Positions 8,636-17,302 are shown, counted from the first letter of the stretch. The stretch: DNA of 64,000 nucleotides from Streptomyces marianii (GCF_005795905.1 NZ_VAWE01000001.1:8311501-8375500); one strand, 5' to 3'. Notes: generated by a model from the letters alone, not told the origin. Numbers and translations: made by a program.

Positions 8636-9091
8636 CTACGAGCGTGCGGTGAACTTCCCATCGGGGCGTTTGTGCAGCCAGCCGCGATCGGCCAGCTTGG
8701 TCAACTTCGCCCGCAGCGGCTCCAGTTTGCCGCGCACCTCCACCTCAAGCCCTAGCTCCTGGCCCACCGTCCTCACCTGCACCGGGCCGTCGGCCGCCCG
8801 CACGATCGCCAGAATCCTGCGATAGTCACCGGGCAGCGCCATCTCGTCCGGGCTGTCTCCACGGTGCGGGATCAGCAGCACCGCACGCCCCGCCACCTGC
8901 ACCTTCACCGGAGCTTGTGCCACGGCGGCCTCTGCCTCGGCCCGACCCCGCTCGGCCAGTCGGTGCAGGACCCGCTCGGCGATCACCAACTCCTCCCGCT
9001 CCGCCTGAACTTCCTGAAGCCGCTTGCCCAGCTCCTCGGCGAGGGCGTCCAGCTCGCTCCGGCGAGCCGTAATCCGCTCCAGCTCATACAT
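8636..9091 (-). CDS. IS accessory protein, copy 2
   Basis: The 151-residue protein has the same layout as the product of 1311-1763: a coiled coil (MYELERITARRSELDALAEE onward) and a C-terminal winged-helix-like region ending in LADRGWLHKRPDGKFTARS. The open frame extends upstream to 9457, but the ATG at 9091 matches the start of the copy 1 protein. Conservation of this gene between the two copies, in the same order before the transposase, indicates selection for it as part of the element. It could be a transposition regulator. Confidence 0.7.
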   Translation of the reverse strand: MYELERITARRSELDALAEELGKRLQEVQAEREELVIAERVLHRLAERGRAEAEAAVAQAPVKVQVAGRAVLLIPHRGDSPDEMALPGDYRRILAIVRAADGPVQVRTVGQELGLEVEVRGKLEPLRAKLTKLADRGWLHKRPDGKFTARS

Positions 9092-9145
9092 CCCCGCACC
9101 CTCCGCAACCCGGCGGCGTATCCGCACGGCGACGGATCGTAGACG

Positions 9146-9817
9146 GAACCCCACGGCAGGCGCAGCAGAATCCGACTCAGCAATCGAACACCGACCAGCA
9201 GATGTCGTTGCGCAGCCGCTGGTCATCAAGTACGAGCTCACGGATCGCCTCCGGGAGCTGATCGCGCTGCCACTGGCACTCGAGTCGTCCAGCGGTCTCG
9301 CTCTCGCCTTCCGGCGCCGCTGCACGTGCGGCCTTGATGGCGTAGGCGGCCGCGCCGAGCTCGTGCGCGGCGACGTGGGCGACGACACCGGCCTGGCCGG
9401 CGGCGTACGCGGCATGTCGTGCTGCCCCACGCAGATCTCTGGCTGCCCCCATCGCATGGCCGCCCGCCGCGCGAGCCTGCATCATCTTGACCTCGCCACG
9501 CACCCAGGCCCGGGCATGCTCGATCGCCTGGCGTGGCCGCGGGTCACCGGGCTGGGCCGACTCGAAGAGGCCAAGGACGTGCTCTGCACACGAGGCCGCC
9601 CATAGAGCGAGGAGATGGTGATCCGCATCAGTGAGAGTCCCACCACGGCGGATCGTCACGAAGCGAGGATCCCGGACCTTCGGGAGGATCATGACGTGCA
9701 CTCCCTCCTGCGCACATCGGCGCCACTCGCTGCGGTGCGCCCTGGCGGCCGGTCAGCCGCCTGGCACGGGGAACGATCCAGAGTGCTCGCCAGACCCTAC
9801 GGCAAGTACAGCAGAAC
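9146..9817. repeat. Imperfect direct repeats flanking the Imm5-like cargo
   Basis: The 27-bp segments 9146-9172 and 9791-9817 share about 20 positions, with the common core ACGGCA..G..CAGCAGAA. They bracket the Imm5-like gene exactly where IS copy 2 is longer than IS copy 1, so they may mark the site where the cargo was acquired. Confidence 0.5.
9177..9701 (-). CDS. Imm5-like putative immunity protein, IS cargo
   Basis: The 174-residue all-alpha protein contains DADHHLLALWAASCAEHVL near residue 25, PRPRQAIEHARAWVRGEVKM, and repeated alanine-rich helices (ARDLRGAARHAAYAAGQAG, AHELGAAAYAIKA). This is the pattern of the Imm5 (PF14423) putative immunity family, proposed from comparative genomics to protect against polymorphic toxins. 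It lies inside IS copy 2 between the outer terminal repeat and the accessory gene, in the same orientation, and is missing from IS copy 1. No toxin gene is near. It may be a solitary immunity gene moved by the IS. Family assignment is from memory of the motif pattern. Confidence 0.6.
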   Translation of the reverse strand: MHVMILPKVRDPRFVTIRRGGTLTDADHHLLALWAASCAEHVLGLFESAQPGDPRPRQAIEHARAWVRGEVKMMQARAAGGHAMGAARDLRGAARHAAYAAGQAGVVAHVAAHELGAAAYAIKAARAAAPEGESETAGRLECQWQRDQLPEAIRELVLDDQRLRNDICWSVFDC

Positions 9818-9944
9818 CCGAGAACCACCCCAGCTGACCTGTCAGACGATCTTCGCCGTGGACACCGGCCACTGACCAGCGTGAGCACGCTGAAAACCAC
9901 GCACACCAGATCCGTGACCTGCCACTTCACGATGCACACTGCTC

Positions 9945-10622
9945 AATGCTCTTTCTCCAGGTCAGCGGGGTGGTGGCGAGCCAGGCGAGCACATCGGCGA
10001 CGGTGCGGCCCTCGACCTGGCCGAGCAGGCCGCCGGTGCCGAGCGCGTCGACGAACCCCGTGTGCCACCGATCGCGCGTCAGTATCCACTTGCCTGTGGC
10101 GGGGTCCCGTTCCCAGCGCGGCCGTCCGCGCCGGGTCTCGTCGATGCCCAGCACCTTCACCTCGGGCGGCGGGGCCTCGGTGACCTCGTGTGCGACGGCG
10201 CGGAAGGCGTCCATCACGGTGGGCCAGGACAGGTGCAGGTCACGGGCGGCCTGGATGACTGTGGAGGCGGCGTCGCGTATCCGCCGTCCGGCAGCACCAC
10301 GCAGTCGCATGGCGATCCGTGCGCCGGCCGGTAGCTGCGGGATCTGCTCGGTGAAGGACCGGCGGGGGCAGCCGGCCTCCCGGCACCACCAGCGGCGCTT
10401 GTGCCGGCGGAACTCCAGCCCGCTCTCGCCGTACGGCAGATCGCGGGGCCGGGTCACCGCCGAGCCTTTCACCCTGGTGGCGAACACCCCGCAGGCCGGG
10501 CATGCCCGGGCCCTGTCATCGGCCGTGGCCAGATGGACCCGGCGTGTCCCGTCCGCTAGCCGCTCGACCCGGACGACGGACACCCCGTCGAGGTCGAGCA
10601 GCAACGTCGTATCGTTGAGCAA
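9945..10622 (-). pseudogene. ISL3-family transposase, truncated at the C-terminus
   Basis: About 225 residues remain: the N-terminal zinc-finger domain (CPACG, then CREAGCPRRSF), a helix-turn-helix (LHLSWPTVMDAF) and the start of the DDE catalytic domain (VLGIDETRRGRPRW). The sequence stops after ADVLAWLATTPLTWR, where IS copy 2 begins. The rest of the gene is not found on the other side of the IS, so the locus has been rearranged as well as interrupted. Confidence 0.8.
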
Positions 10623-10623
10623 G

Positions 10624-10690
10624 CCCGTGGCTCCTGCATGATCGTTCTGCGTAGAGAACAGAAATGATCACGCAGGCCACGGGCACCCTG
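10624..10690. other. Stem-loop at the outer end of the ISL3 remnant
   Basis: GCCCGTGGCTCCTGCATGATC at the left and TGATCACGCAGGCCACGGGC at the right form a long imperfect inverted repeat just upstream of the truncated ISL3 transposase. It probably belongs to the terminal region of that element. Confidence 0.5.
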
Positions 10691-10762
10691 CGTCCAGGGC
10701 CAAGCAGCCCGACTCAACACGGATCGTGACGCCGTGTCAGCAAACCGAACAGGCGCAGTTGA

Positions 10763-10856
10763 GTAGGCCCGGGGCGCGGTTCCGGGATTGCTCCCGGTCC
10801 GTTTCCCCGAGCCCCTCGCCGAACCCGCCGTACGGATCTCTCCGTAACGGGCTCTC
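10763..10856 (-). ncRNA. Group II intron domains V and VI
   Basis: The minus strand from 10854 reads GAGCCCG, then UUACGGA, a GAGA tetraloop, UCCGUA and CGGGUUC. This is the 34-nt domain V hairpin with its GNRA loop and internal bulge. A second GC-rich hairpin follows before the probable 3' end and fits domain VI. Both are needed for splicing. Confidence 0.7.
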
Positions 10857-10870
10857 CACGGTCTCTGCCG

Positions 10871-12337
10871 TCAGGCGTGGTTGGGGATCCAGGGGTTGGG
10901 GATCGTGCTACTGCGGTAGCGATACCGGGTGATGGGGATCGCGGCGATCTTCCGCAGTTCGACCTGTCCGCCGGTGACTGGCTTCCAGCGCCCGGTGGGC
11001 GTGGTGAGCCGTCGGCGGACGTCCTTCCATCTCCAGTGGTGCCGCTCCATCAGCATGCGGATGATTCGCCACCAGGCGAAGTTGTCCAGCATACTGAAGG
11101 TGCTTTTCGCGACAGCGTGCCTGAAGTAGTTGGCCCAGCCGTGCATGACCTGGTTGATTCTGGTCAGCACGTGTTCCAGATCCTGCTGCGACGTCCTGTG
11201 TGTCAGGGCACGGATCTTGGCCTTCAGCGACCGGATGGGCCGGTCGGCGATGAAGGTGTAGACGTGCCACTTGTTCGTTCCCCGCTTGCGGCGCCACTGG
11301 ATGTGGAACCCCAGGAAGTCGAACCCGTCGCTCATGTGCACCACCTGGGTCTTGGCCTGCGAGAGGCGAAGGCCCATGGGGGCGAGCACAGCGGCGACGT
11401 CTTCGCGCAGCGCCAGCACGTCGTTGCGGTCGCCGTGGACGACAACGACGAAGTCATCGCAGTAGCGGACCAGCCGCCACGTCGGTGACCCCTTGCGGCG
11501 CCGGTAGGCGCGTCGGCTCTCGGTCGACATGCTCCCGCCGTCCTTCCACGGTCCGTGCAGGTGCTCATCGAGCACCGACATCACCACGTTGAAGATCAGC
11601 GGGGAGAGGATGCCGCCTTGCGGCGTGCCGGTGTGGGTGTCCTCGAAGTCGCCGAGTTCGGTGAGGATCCCGGCCTTGAGGAACGCCTTGACCAGCGCCA
11701 GCACGCGTTTGTCCTTCACCCGCAGCCGCACCCGGCCCATCAGGGCCGCATGCGAGACGTTGTCGAAGGCCGCCTCGATGTCCGCATCCAGCACCCAGCG
11801 GTAGCCGCGGGTGCCGAAGTAGTGGATCTCAGCGATCGCGTCCTGGGCCCGCCGCTTGGGCCGAAACCCATAGGAGACCGGCTCGAAGTCGGCCTCGAAG
11901 ATGGGTTCCAGCACCAGCTTCAGCGCCGCCTGGACGATCCGGTCAGCCACGGTGGGAATGCCGAGGCTGCGGATCTTTCCCGACCCGCCCGGCTTGGGGA
12001 TCTTGCGTTCCCGCACCGGCAGCGGCCGGAACGTCCCCTCCTTCAGGGACGTCCGCAGGTCGTCCAGGAACCTCGGGACGCCAACACTGTCCTCGACGTC
12101 GGTGACCGTGAGGCCGTCGACGCCGGGAGTGCGCGCCCCCTTGTTTCCCGCGACCCGGTCGAACGCCACCAGCAGCGTCGCCGGGTCGTGCACGAAGTTG
12201 AACAGGTCGTCGAACCTGCGGCCGGGATCGGCCGCCGCCCAACGGTGAAGCTTGGCCTGCATCCCCGATACCCGCGACCAGTCCCCCTGCGGGATCTGGT
12301 CGGGAGCGCCGCTGTTCAGCGGCGCATCTTCCGGCAT
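10871..12337 (-). CDS. ltrA: Group II intron reverse transcriptase/maturase
   Basis: The 488-residue protein has all parts of an LtrA-type reverse transcriptase: TPGVDGLTV, KPGGSGKIRSLGIPTVADRI, DADIEAAFDN, TPQGGILSPLIFNVVM and the catalytic RYCDDFVVVV motif, followed by a maturase X domain (QVMHGWANYFRHAVAKSTF). It ends without an HNH endonuclease domain, as in several bacterial classes. Start ATG at 12337 (MPEDAPLNSG) has AAGGAG upstream. It sits in domain IV of the intron and would promote splicing and retrohoming. The ORF itself is intact even though the intron is split by an IS upstream. Confidence 0.9.
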   Translation of the reverse strand: MPEDAPLNSGAPDQIPQGDWSRVSGMQAKLHRWAAADPGRRFDDLFNFVHDPATLLVAFDRVAGNKGARTPGVDGLTVTDVEDSVGVPRFLDDLRTSLKEGTFRPLPVRERKIPKPGGSGKIRSLGIPTVADRIVQAALKLVLEPIFEADFEPVSYGFRPKRRAQDAIAEIHYFGTRGYRWVLDADIEAAFDNVSHAALMGRVRLRVKDKRVLALVKAFLKAGILTELGDFEDTHTGTPQGGILSPLIFNVVMSVLDEHLHGPWKDGGSMSTESRRAYRRRKGSPTWRLVRYCDDFVVVVHGDRNDVLALREDVAAVLAPMGLRLSQAKTQVVHMSDGFDFLGFHIQWRRKRGTNKWHVYTFIADRPIRSLKAKIRALTHRTSQQDLEHVLTRINQVMHGWANYFRHAVAKSTFSMLDNFAWWRIIRMLMERHHWRWKDVRRRLTTPTGRWKPVTGGQVELRKIAAIPITRYRYRSSTIPNPWIPNHA

Positions 12338-12439
12338 TGCAGTCTCCTTCCCTTCTCGCCTGCGTTCCGCGTAATTCGGGGGTTCTGGAGTCCCTACCGG
12401 GCTGAAGGTGCAGGTCAGCGGGCTGGAGGCTGGTGACGC

Positions 12440-14325
12440 GGGCAGATTCGCCTAGAGACGCGATTCTGCGGATTCGCCTGCGCTGACCTCGAGTTGCTCC
12501 GTAGGGTCTGGAGTCGTGTATGTGAAGACGACGAAGCGGGAGAACAAGTCCGGCACGGTCCGGTACCTGCACCTGGCCCACAACGAGTGGGATCCGGTAA
12601 AGGGCCGGGCGGTCCCGAAGGTGCTGTTCACGTTCGGCCGTGAGGACGACCTCGACCGGGACGCAGTGAGGCGCCTGGTCGCGTCTCTATCGAGGCTGCT
12701 GGAGCCGGGTGAGGCACTGGCGTCGACGGCGGCGGGTGACCTGGAGTTCGTCTCGTCGGTCCCGTTCGGCGGCACCTATGTCCTCGATCATCTCTGGCGT
12801 CGGCTGAGGATCGACAGGATCGTCGGGCAGGTCGGGCAGCCCAAACGGGGCCGGCGCCGGGACATGTCGATGACCGAGCGGGTGCTGTTCTCCCTGGTCG
12901 CGAACCGGGCCCTGGCTCCGTCGTCCAAGCTGGCCGCCGCGGACTGGGTCACGCACGACGTGCATGTCGAGGGCCTGCCGGCCATCGACGACGACGCCTG
13001 CTACCGGGCGATGGACTGGCTCCACGAGGTGACCGACGACCTGGAGAAGCGGGTGTTCGACGAGGTCGCGAACCTCCTCAACCTCGAGGTCGACCTGCTG
13101 TTCTTCGACACCACCAGCACCTACTTCGAACTGGAGGAGGCCGACGGACCCGTCGCCCGCGACGACAAGGGCCGCCTCCTGACGGACGACCGCCCACCCG
13201 CTGAAGAGGACGGCGAGAGCGCGGATCAGGCCGGGTTCCGTGCCTTCGGCAAGTCGAAGGACTCCCGCGACGACCTGCCGCAGATCGTGATCGGGATGGC
13301 CGTCACGAGGGACGGGATCCCGGTCCGCGTCTGGTCCTGGCCCGGCAACACCGGTGACAGCAAGCTGATCCGGCAGGTCAAGGACGACATGCGGGACTGG
13401 ACCCTCAGCAAGATCGTGTGGGTCACCGACCGGGGATTCTCCAGCGAACGCAACCGCCGCTACCTCCGCCAGGGCGACAACGCCTACATCGTCGGCGAGA
13501 AACTCCGCTCAGGCAGCCCGGAGGTGAAGGCCGCCCTGTCCCGCCAGGGCCGCTACGGCGAGATCGCCCAGAACATGCGGGTCAAGGAGGTGCGGATCTC
13601 CGACACCGAACGGTTCGTGATCTGCCACAACCCCGAAGCCGCCACCCGTGACCAGCACATACGCGAACAACTCGTCTCCCAGCTCACGACCCTGATCGAA
13701 GACACCGACAAGCTCAGCGACTTCAAGCGTGGCGAACTCCGCGGCAAGATCGCCGACAAGCCCGGCCTCAACCGCTACCTCCGCACCACCCCGTCCGGCA
13801 AGCTCCGCATCGACACCGCGAAGATCAAGACCGAGGAGAACCTCGACGGCAAGTACCTGCTGCGATGCTCCGACCCGGGCCTGTCCGCCGAGGACATCGC
13901 ACTCGGATACAAGCAGCTCCTCGAAGTCGAGCGGGGCTGGCGGGACATGAAGCAGATCATCGACCTGCGGCCCGTCTATCACCGGCTCGAGGAACGCATA
14001 CGCGCACACGTCGTCCTCTGCTGGCTCGCCCTCCTGTTGATCCGCATCATCGAGACCAGCGCCGACGCGACCTGGACGACCGTCCGCCGCGAGCTCGACC
14101 GGCTCCACCTCGGTACGTTCACCGGCCCTACCGGCCTGTTCCGCCAGGTCACCGCCCTCACCAAGCCCCAGAGGGACCTGCTGGCCAAGCTCAACATCCC
14201 CGCACCGAAGCAGATCATCGCGCTCGAACCCGCACCCCGCTGACCAGCACGAACACCAGCGCCTAGAGAAACGCCTCTCAGGCGCCCTCACCCATGTCCG
14301 CGCAGGTCAGACCCCAGATTCGTGA
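12440..14325 (+). mobile_element. IS1634-family element inside the group II intron
   Basis: The boundaries are approximate. The transposase ORF lies at 12516-14243 and intron sequence resumes by 14338 on one side and 12377 on the other. I could not find convincing terminal inverted repeats or a target duplication. Confidence 0.6.
12516..14243 (+). CDS. IS1634-family transposase
   Basis: The 575-residue protein has the long DDE layout of the IS1634/IS1549 family: N-terminal YVKTTKRENKSGTVRYLHLA, first Asp in LLFFDTTSTYFE, second in KIVWVTDRGFSSERNRRYL, and the C-terminal glutamate region LEVERGWRDMKQIIDLRPVYH typical of IS4-like enzymes. The start is a GTG about 10 bp after a weak purine stretch. 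No internal stop or frameshift is seen, so it may be active. Its orientation is opposite to the intron in which it sits. Confidence 0.85.
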   Translation: MYVKTTKRENKSGTVRYLHLAHNEWDPVKGRAVPKVLFTFGREDDLDRDAVRRLVASLSRLLEPGEALASTAAGDLEFVSSVPFGGTYVLDHLWRRLRIDRIVGQVGQPKRGRRRDMSMTERVLFSLVANRALAPSSKLAAADWVTHDVHVEGLPAIDDDACYRAMDWLHEVTDDLEKRVFDEVANLLNLEVDLLFFDTTSTYFELEEADGPVARDDKGRLLTDDRPPAEEDGESADQAGFRAFGKSKDSRDDLPQIVIGMAVTRDGIPVRVWSWPGNTGDSKLIRQVKDDMRDWTLSKIVWVTDRGFSSERNRRYLRQGDNAYIVGEKLRSGSPEVKAALSRQGRYGEIAQNMRVKEVRISDTERFVICHNPEAATRDQHIREQLVSQLTTLIEDTDKLSDFKRGELRGKIADKPGLNRYLRTTPSGKLRIDTAKIKTEENLDGKYLLRCSDPGLSAEDIALGYKQLLEVERGWRDMKQIIDLRPVYHRLEERIRAHVVLCWLALLLIRIIETSADATWTTVRRELDRLHLGTFTGPTGLFRQVTALTKPQRDLLAKLNIPAPKQIIALEPAPR

Positions 14326-14337
14326 CTCTAGGACGCT

Positions 14338-14930
14338 GAATTACGCGGAACGCAGGTCTCGAAACCGCTGCCGCCCTTCCCCATGCGCACGGGCTCTCCC
14401 CGGCTCGGAGTACTACGGCGGCTCCGCCCCACCCCACCCGTTCGGCAGTCGGTGTGCCTATCCCGGCCAGCGGGCCGGATGCCCGCCACCGGGAACCAGG
14501 ACAGGGTGGTTCCCACGTTCCCTGTGTTTCGCTCGGCGGAGGAGGAGCCCGACTTTGTCCCAGCGGCATCGCCACGGGTACGCCGCAGTCCTTCCCCGTG
14601 GCCTTCCAGGCAGCAAGCAGAAACCACCCCAGAAGTTCCCCGCCGCTACCGCGACGGGTACGCACCGCGCCCGGCCCAGATCCACCAGGTTCGAGCCGGT
14701 CCAAAGGCTGAAGGACGTATCAACGCCGGTTCCTCGCGTACTCCTTTCCGCCACGCTCGCCGGACCCGCACCATCTGGCAGTACTGGCACGTCCCGACTT
14801 TGTCAGGGCTGCTCCCGCCCTCCCCGGCACCACCCGGATCAGGCTGCCCCCAGCTTCAACGCCCTGCTGCGACAGGACGAAGGCGAAGGTCTCTCACCTC
14901 CACTCGAAACAACAGCGCCTCGTGGCGCAC
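14338..14930 (-). ncRNA. Group II intron 5' structural domains (I-III)
   Basis: This stretch has spurious open frames on both strands but no codon bias that stands out, and it begins on the minus strand with GTGCG, the group II 5' consensus. The alternative 5' end GTGTCG near 15027 cannot be excluded. It continues to the inverted repeat at 14338-14355 that precedes the IS1634 insertion. Confidence 0.55.
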
Positions 14931-15242
14931 CCGCTCAACTTCGAAGACCCGTCAACGTCGGCTCGATCAAGGCCATCGGGCGTCGGGCAGGTCACTGGGG
15001 TACGGCTTGCGCTCGCTCACGACACAGCGTGAGCATGAACATGCCGGAAGATGTCGTTCCGCTGGCCACTGGGAGGTTCTGCAGCATCTCTACGTCAGAC
15101 GGGTTTCCAGACAAAGAAGCGGATAGACGGACGGGACGGCTCTCGCTCCGCCGGGTGGCATTCTTCCCCTACAGAGTGAACCGCATCAAAACCAGACAGT
15201 CACATAAGCCGCATGCTGCCCTTGACCTGGGTAAACGCCCTC
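14931..15242. other. Intergenic DNA between intron and sugar operon
   Basis: No gene is supported. It contains the upstream exon sequence of the intron and the 3' end of the minus-strand glycosyltransferase operon. I see no clear hairpin followed by a T run. Confidence 0.4.
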
Positions 15243-16286
15243 TCAGTGCGGCCAGTGATGTTCCATCACCTCGAGCATCGCCTTCGGCTTCTGCCATACG
15301 TCCCGCTCTTTGTGCGCCCAGGCGGAAGCCGCACGGCCCAGCGCTCGCGCCTCGTCGCGGTGGGAGGCGACCCACCGGAGGTGCTGTGCCGTTTTCGCCA
15401 CGTCGGGGACACCGCGGACACCGCAATGGCCCAGATGAGGCTCGTACACGTCCTCCCAGTGGGACGGAGCCACGGCCAGGAGGAGATCACCCGCGTCCGC
15501 GCAGACGTCGCCCTGGCCTTCGGACGACAGGGCGATGACGGGCAGGCCGGTCGCCATGCCCTCGACGAGGGGGAGGCCGAACCCTTCGCTGCCCAGGGCG
15601 AGGAGGACGTCGGCCTGTTCGTACCAGTGCAGGATGCCGCGGGTCGGTTCGCTCTCGTCGACGATCGTGATGCGCGGATCATGTGCGGTCAGCCCGCCGC
15701 GGCCCTCCGCGCCGAACCGCGCCTTGACCACCAGCCGTGCCGTGGGGTTGTCGGCGAAGGCCAGCTGCCACGCCTGAACAGCCTGGTCGACGTGCTTGCG
15801 GGGCACCACCGTGCCGACCACCAACGTGGTGACGCCCTCACGCTCTGGGCGTGAGACACAGGGGTACACGTCGGCGTCGACACCGTCGGGGGTGACCTCG
15901 ATAGGGGCGGTGACCCCACTGTCGCGGAACATGCGGGCGACGAATCGGGTCGGCACCATCACAACGCGCGCCCGGTTGAGCGGTCCGACCCAGCTCGCCG
16001 GCAGTCGGCTGGACTCCCACATGGTGTGGATCATGAGGGGGTGTTTGGAGTATCGGTCGAGCTCCGGACGTACCCACGAGTTGAACAGCAGCGGGCCTGC
16101 TCCGATGGGGCCGGCTGCCGCCACGATGTCGAGCATCTCGTCAGAAAGGCCGTCCGTCTCCAGTTTGAAGGGGAGCAGGTTCACCTGGACCCCGAGCCTG
16201 CTGAGCCCCAGGACGATGTACTCGGACATCCCGGCGTAGCCGTCGTAGGTGTAGAACTCGCCGGCCATGTCCAAGTTCCTGATCAT
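15243..16286 (-). CDS. Glycosyltransferase, GT4-like (second copy)
   Basis: The 347-residue protein has a GT-B fold: an acceptor half with VVMVPTRFVARMFRDSGV and a donor half with TLVVGTVVPRKHVDQAV and the signature LLALGSEGFGLPLVEGMATGLPVIAL, including the E-x7-E-type motif that holds the nucleotide sugar. It is a paralogue of the product of 18694-19803, and part of the donor half is almost identical at DNA level. The start ATG overlaps the stop of the epimerase gene (ATGA). It is the last gene of a four-gene minus-strand operon. It probably transfers a sugar made by the dehydrogenase and epimerase next door, perhaps to the product of the divergent biosynthetic operon. Confidence 0.8.
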   Translation of the reverse strand: MIRNLDMAGEFYTYDGYAGMSEYIVLGLSRLGVQVNLLPFKLETDGLSDEMLDIVAAAGPIGAGPLLFNSWVRPELDRYSKHPLMIHTMWESSRLPASWVGPLNRARVVMVPTRFVARMFRDSGVTAPIEVTPDGVDADVYPCVSRPEREGVTTLVVGTVVPRKHVDQAVQAWQLAFADNPTARLVVKARFGAEGRGGLTAHDPRITIVDESEPTRGILHWYEQADVLLALGSEGFGLPLVEGMATGLPVIALSSEGQGDVCADAGDLLLAVAPSHWEDVYEPHLGHCGVRGVPDVAKTAQHLRWVASHRDEARALGRAASAWAHKERDVWQKPKAMLEVMEHHWPH

Positions 16287-17302
16287 CGCTGGGCCGTCAC
16301 GAGTTCGGCTTCGCGCACCCAGGCGATGACCTCGTCCAGCATGGCTTCCAACGGTGTCTCGGCAACGAAGCCCAGTGCCTCCTCGGCCTTGCTGGTGTCG
16401 GGCTTGCGCACGCGGACATCGTCGGGAAAGGGCTCCTCGTGCCGGAGCCTGAGCGGCACCCCGGGGTTGATCCGGCCCCAGACGAGTCGAGCCAGTTCGG
16501 TAATCGTGCAGCCGTACCGACCGGACAGGTTGAAGTCCTCGTTGTAGGCCGCGTCCGACTCCATGGCAAGGACGACGCCGCGAGCCATGTCGCGGGCGTA
16601 CGTGAAGGTGCGGAACTGGTTCCCGTCTCCCAGGATGCGGAACGGGTTCTCACGGCGCAGCGCCCGCTCGACGAAGTCGGGGATCACATGTCCGCGCACC
16701 ATGCGCTGCCGGTCGCCGGAGGACGTGCTGGTGTGCGGGGCGTGCCGCTCGCCGGCGCCCACGCAGTTGAACGGCCGGACGATGGTGTACGGCAGGTTGT
16801 ACTGTGACCAGGCGGCTCTCGCGTAGTACTCGACGCCCAGCTTCTGGAAGCCGTACGCGGTGGACGGCGGAGCGATCTCGCGTTCGTCGCCCTCGCGGAA
16901 CCCGATGCCGGTGTGGTGTTCGTAGACCATGGAGGAGCTGAGGTAGGTCACCTTGCGTAGCTTCTCGCCTCGCCGCCTGATCCCGACCTCGGCCGCCGCG
17001 CCGACCAACTGGTTGTTGGTGGTCAGGATGTCGTACGCGAGGTCCTTCATGTATCGCACGCCGCCGATGAGAGCGGCGTTGGCGATGAAGTGGTCACAGC
17101 CCGCCGACAACTCGTACAGGAGATCCTTGTCCGTCGCGTCACCAGCCACATGCGTGTAGCGCGCGTGGTCGGGCAGCGTACGTGCCGGCCGTCCGTACTT
17201 GGCGAGGTTGTCGAGGCCGACGACCGTGTACCCGCGTGTCAGCAGCTCTTCGACGACGTACCCGCCCAAGAAGCCGGCTGCCCCCGTCACCAGCACCTTC
17301 AT
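16283..17302 (-). CDS. NAD-dependent epimerase/dehydratase (extended SDR)
   Basis: The 339-residue protein begins with the nucleotide-binding motif KVLVTGAAGFLGGYVVEELL, has the catalytic Ser region VTYLSSSMVYE and the YGFQK catalytic Tyr/Lys pair, and a C-terminal substrate domain (TIVRPFNCVGAG). This is the fold of nucleotide-sugar epimerases and dehydratases; the exact sugar is not decided by sequence. The ATG at 17302 is preferred over the GTG at 17317 because the ribosome binding site AAGGGGGA lies between them. It is coupled to the glycosyltransferase downstream by an ATGA overlap. Confidence 0.85.
   Translation of the reverse strand: MKVLVTGAAGFLGGYVVEELLTRGYTVVGLDNLAKYGRPARTLPDHARYTHVAGDATDKDLLYELSAGCDHFIANAALIGGVRYMKDLAYDILTTNNQLVGAAAEVGIRRRGEKLRKVTYLSSSMVYEHHTGIGFREGDEREIAPPSTAYGFQKLGVEYYARAAWSQYNLPYTIVRPFNCVGAGERHAPHTSTSSGDRQRMVRGHVIPDFVERALRRENPFRILGDGNQFRTFTYARDMARGVVLAMESDAAYNEDFNLSGRYGCTITELARLVWGRINPGVPLRLRHEEPFPDDVRVRKPDTSKAEEALGFVAETPLEAMLDEVIAWVREAELVTAQR

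Larger units (their letters stand above)
1101..9944. mobile_element. Composite-transposon-like unit enclosing the RiPP locus
   Basis: Two copies of the same IS type lie at 1101-2690 (plus) and 7630-9944 (minus) in inverted orientation. Both outer ends carry the same terminal sequence GAGCAGTGTGCATCGTGAA facing outwards. The trinucleotide AAT abuts both outer ends (1098-1100 and 9945-9947), which fits a short target duplication but is weak on its own. The inner end of the left copy is lost. The cargo is the radical SAM RiPP locus, a glutaminyl cyclase and an IS701 remnant. Movement as a unit is an inference. Confidence 0.45.
7630..9944 (-). mobile_element. IS copy 2 with an extra cargo gene, both ends present
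   Basis: The element is 2315 bp. Its ends, GAGCGGTGTGCATCGTGAAG at 7630 and GAGCAGTGTGCATCGTGAAG read inwards from 9944, are imperfect inverted repeats that extend about 42 bp. In transcription order on the minus strand it carries an Imm5-like gene, the coiled-coil/winged-helix gene and the DDE transposase. Relative to copy 1 it holds about 0.65 kb of extra DNA with the Imm5-like gene. Confidence 0.8.
12360..14355. repeat. 18-bp inverted repeat flanking the IS1634 insertion
   Basis: CTGCGTTCCGCGTAATTC at 12360-12377 is the exact reverse complement of 14338-14355. Without the IS1634 element these arms would lie close together on the intron RNA and could pair as a stem upstream of the maturase start, in domain IV. 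The IS therefore appears to have entered the loop of this stem. Confidence 0.75.
10763..14930 (-). mobile_element. Group II intron, interrupted by an IS1634 element
   Basis: On the minus strand a candidate 5' end GTGCG lies at 14930. About 590 bp of structured, non-coding sequence follow to 14338, then the IS1634 insertion, then the LtrA-type ORF (12337-10871) and domains V and VI (10854-10763). The same type of non-coding leader accompanies LtrA genes in other actinomycetes. Exact 5' and 3' boundaries are not proven; the last intron bases are near 10763. Confidence 0.65.

Noticed and set aside
14294..15538. Long open frames on both strands around 14.3-15.5 kb
   Set aside because: The region behaves as group II intron RNA and antisense of a glycosyltransferase; the products are Arg/Pro-rich and match no fold.
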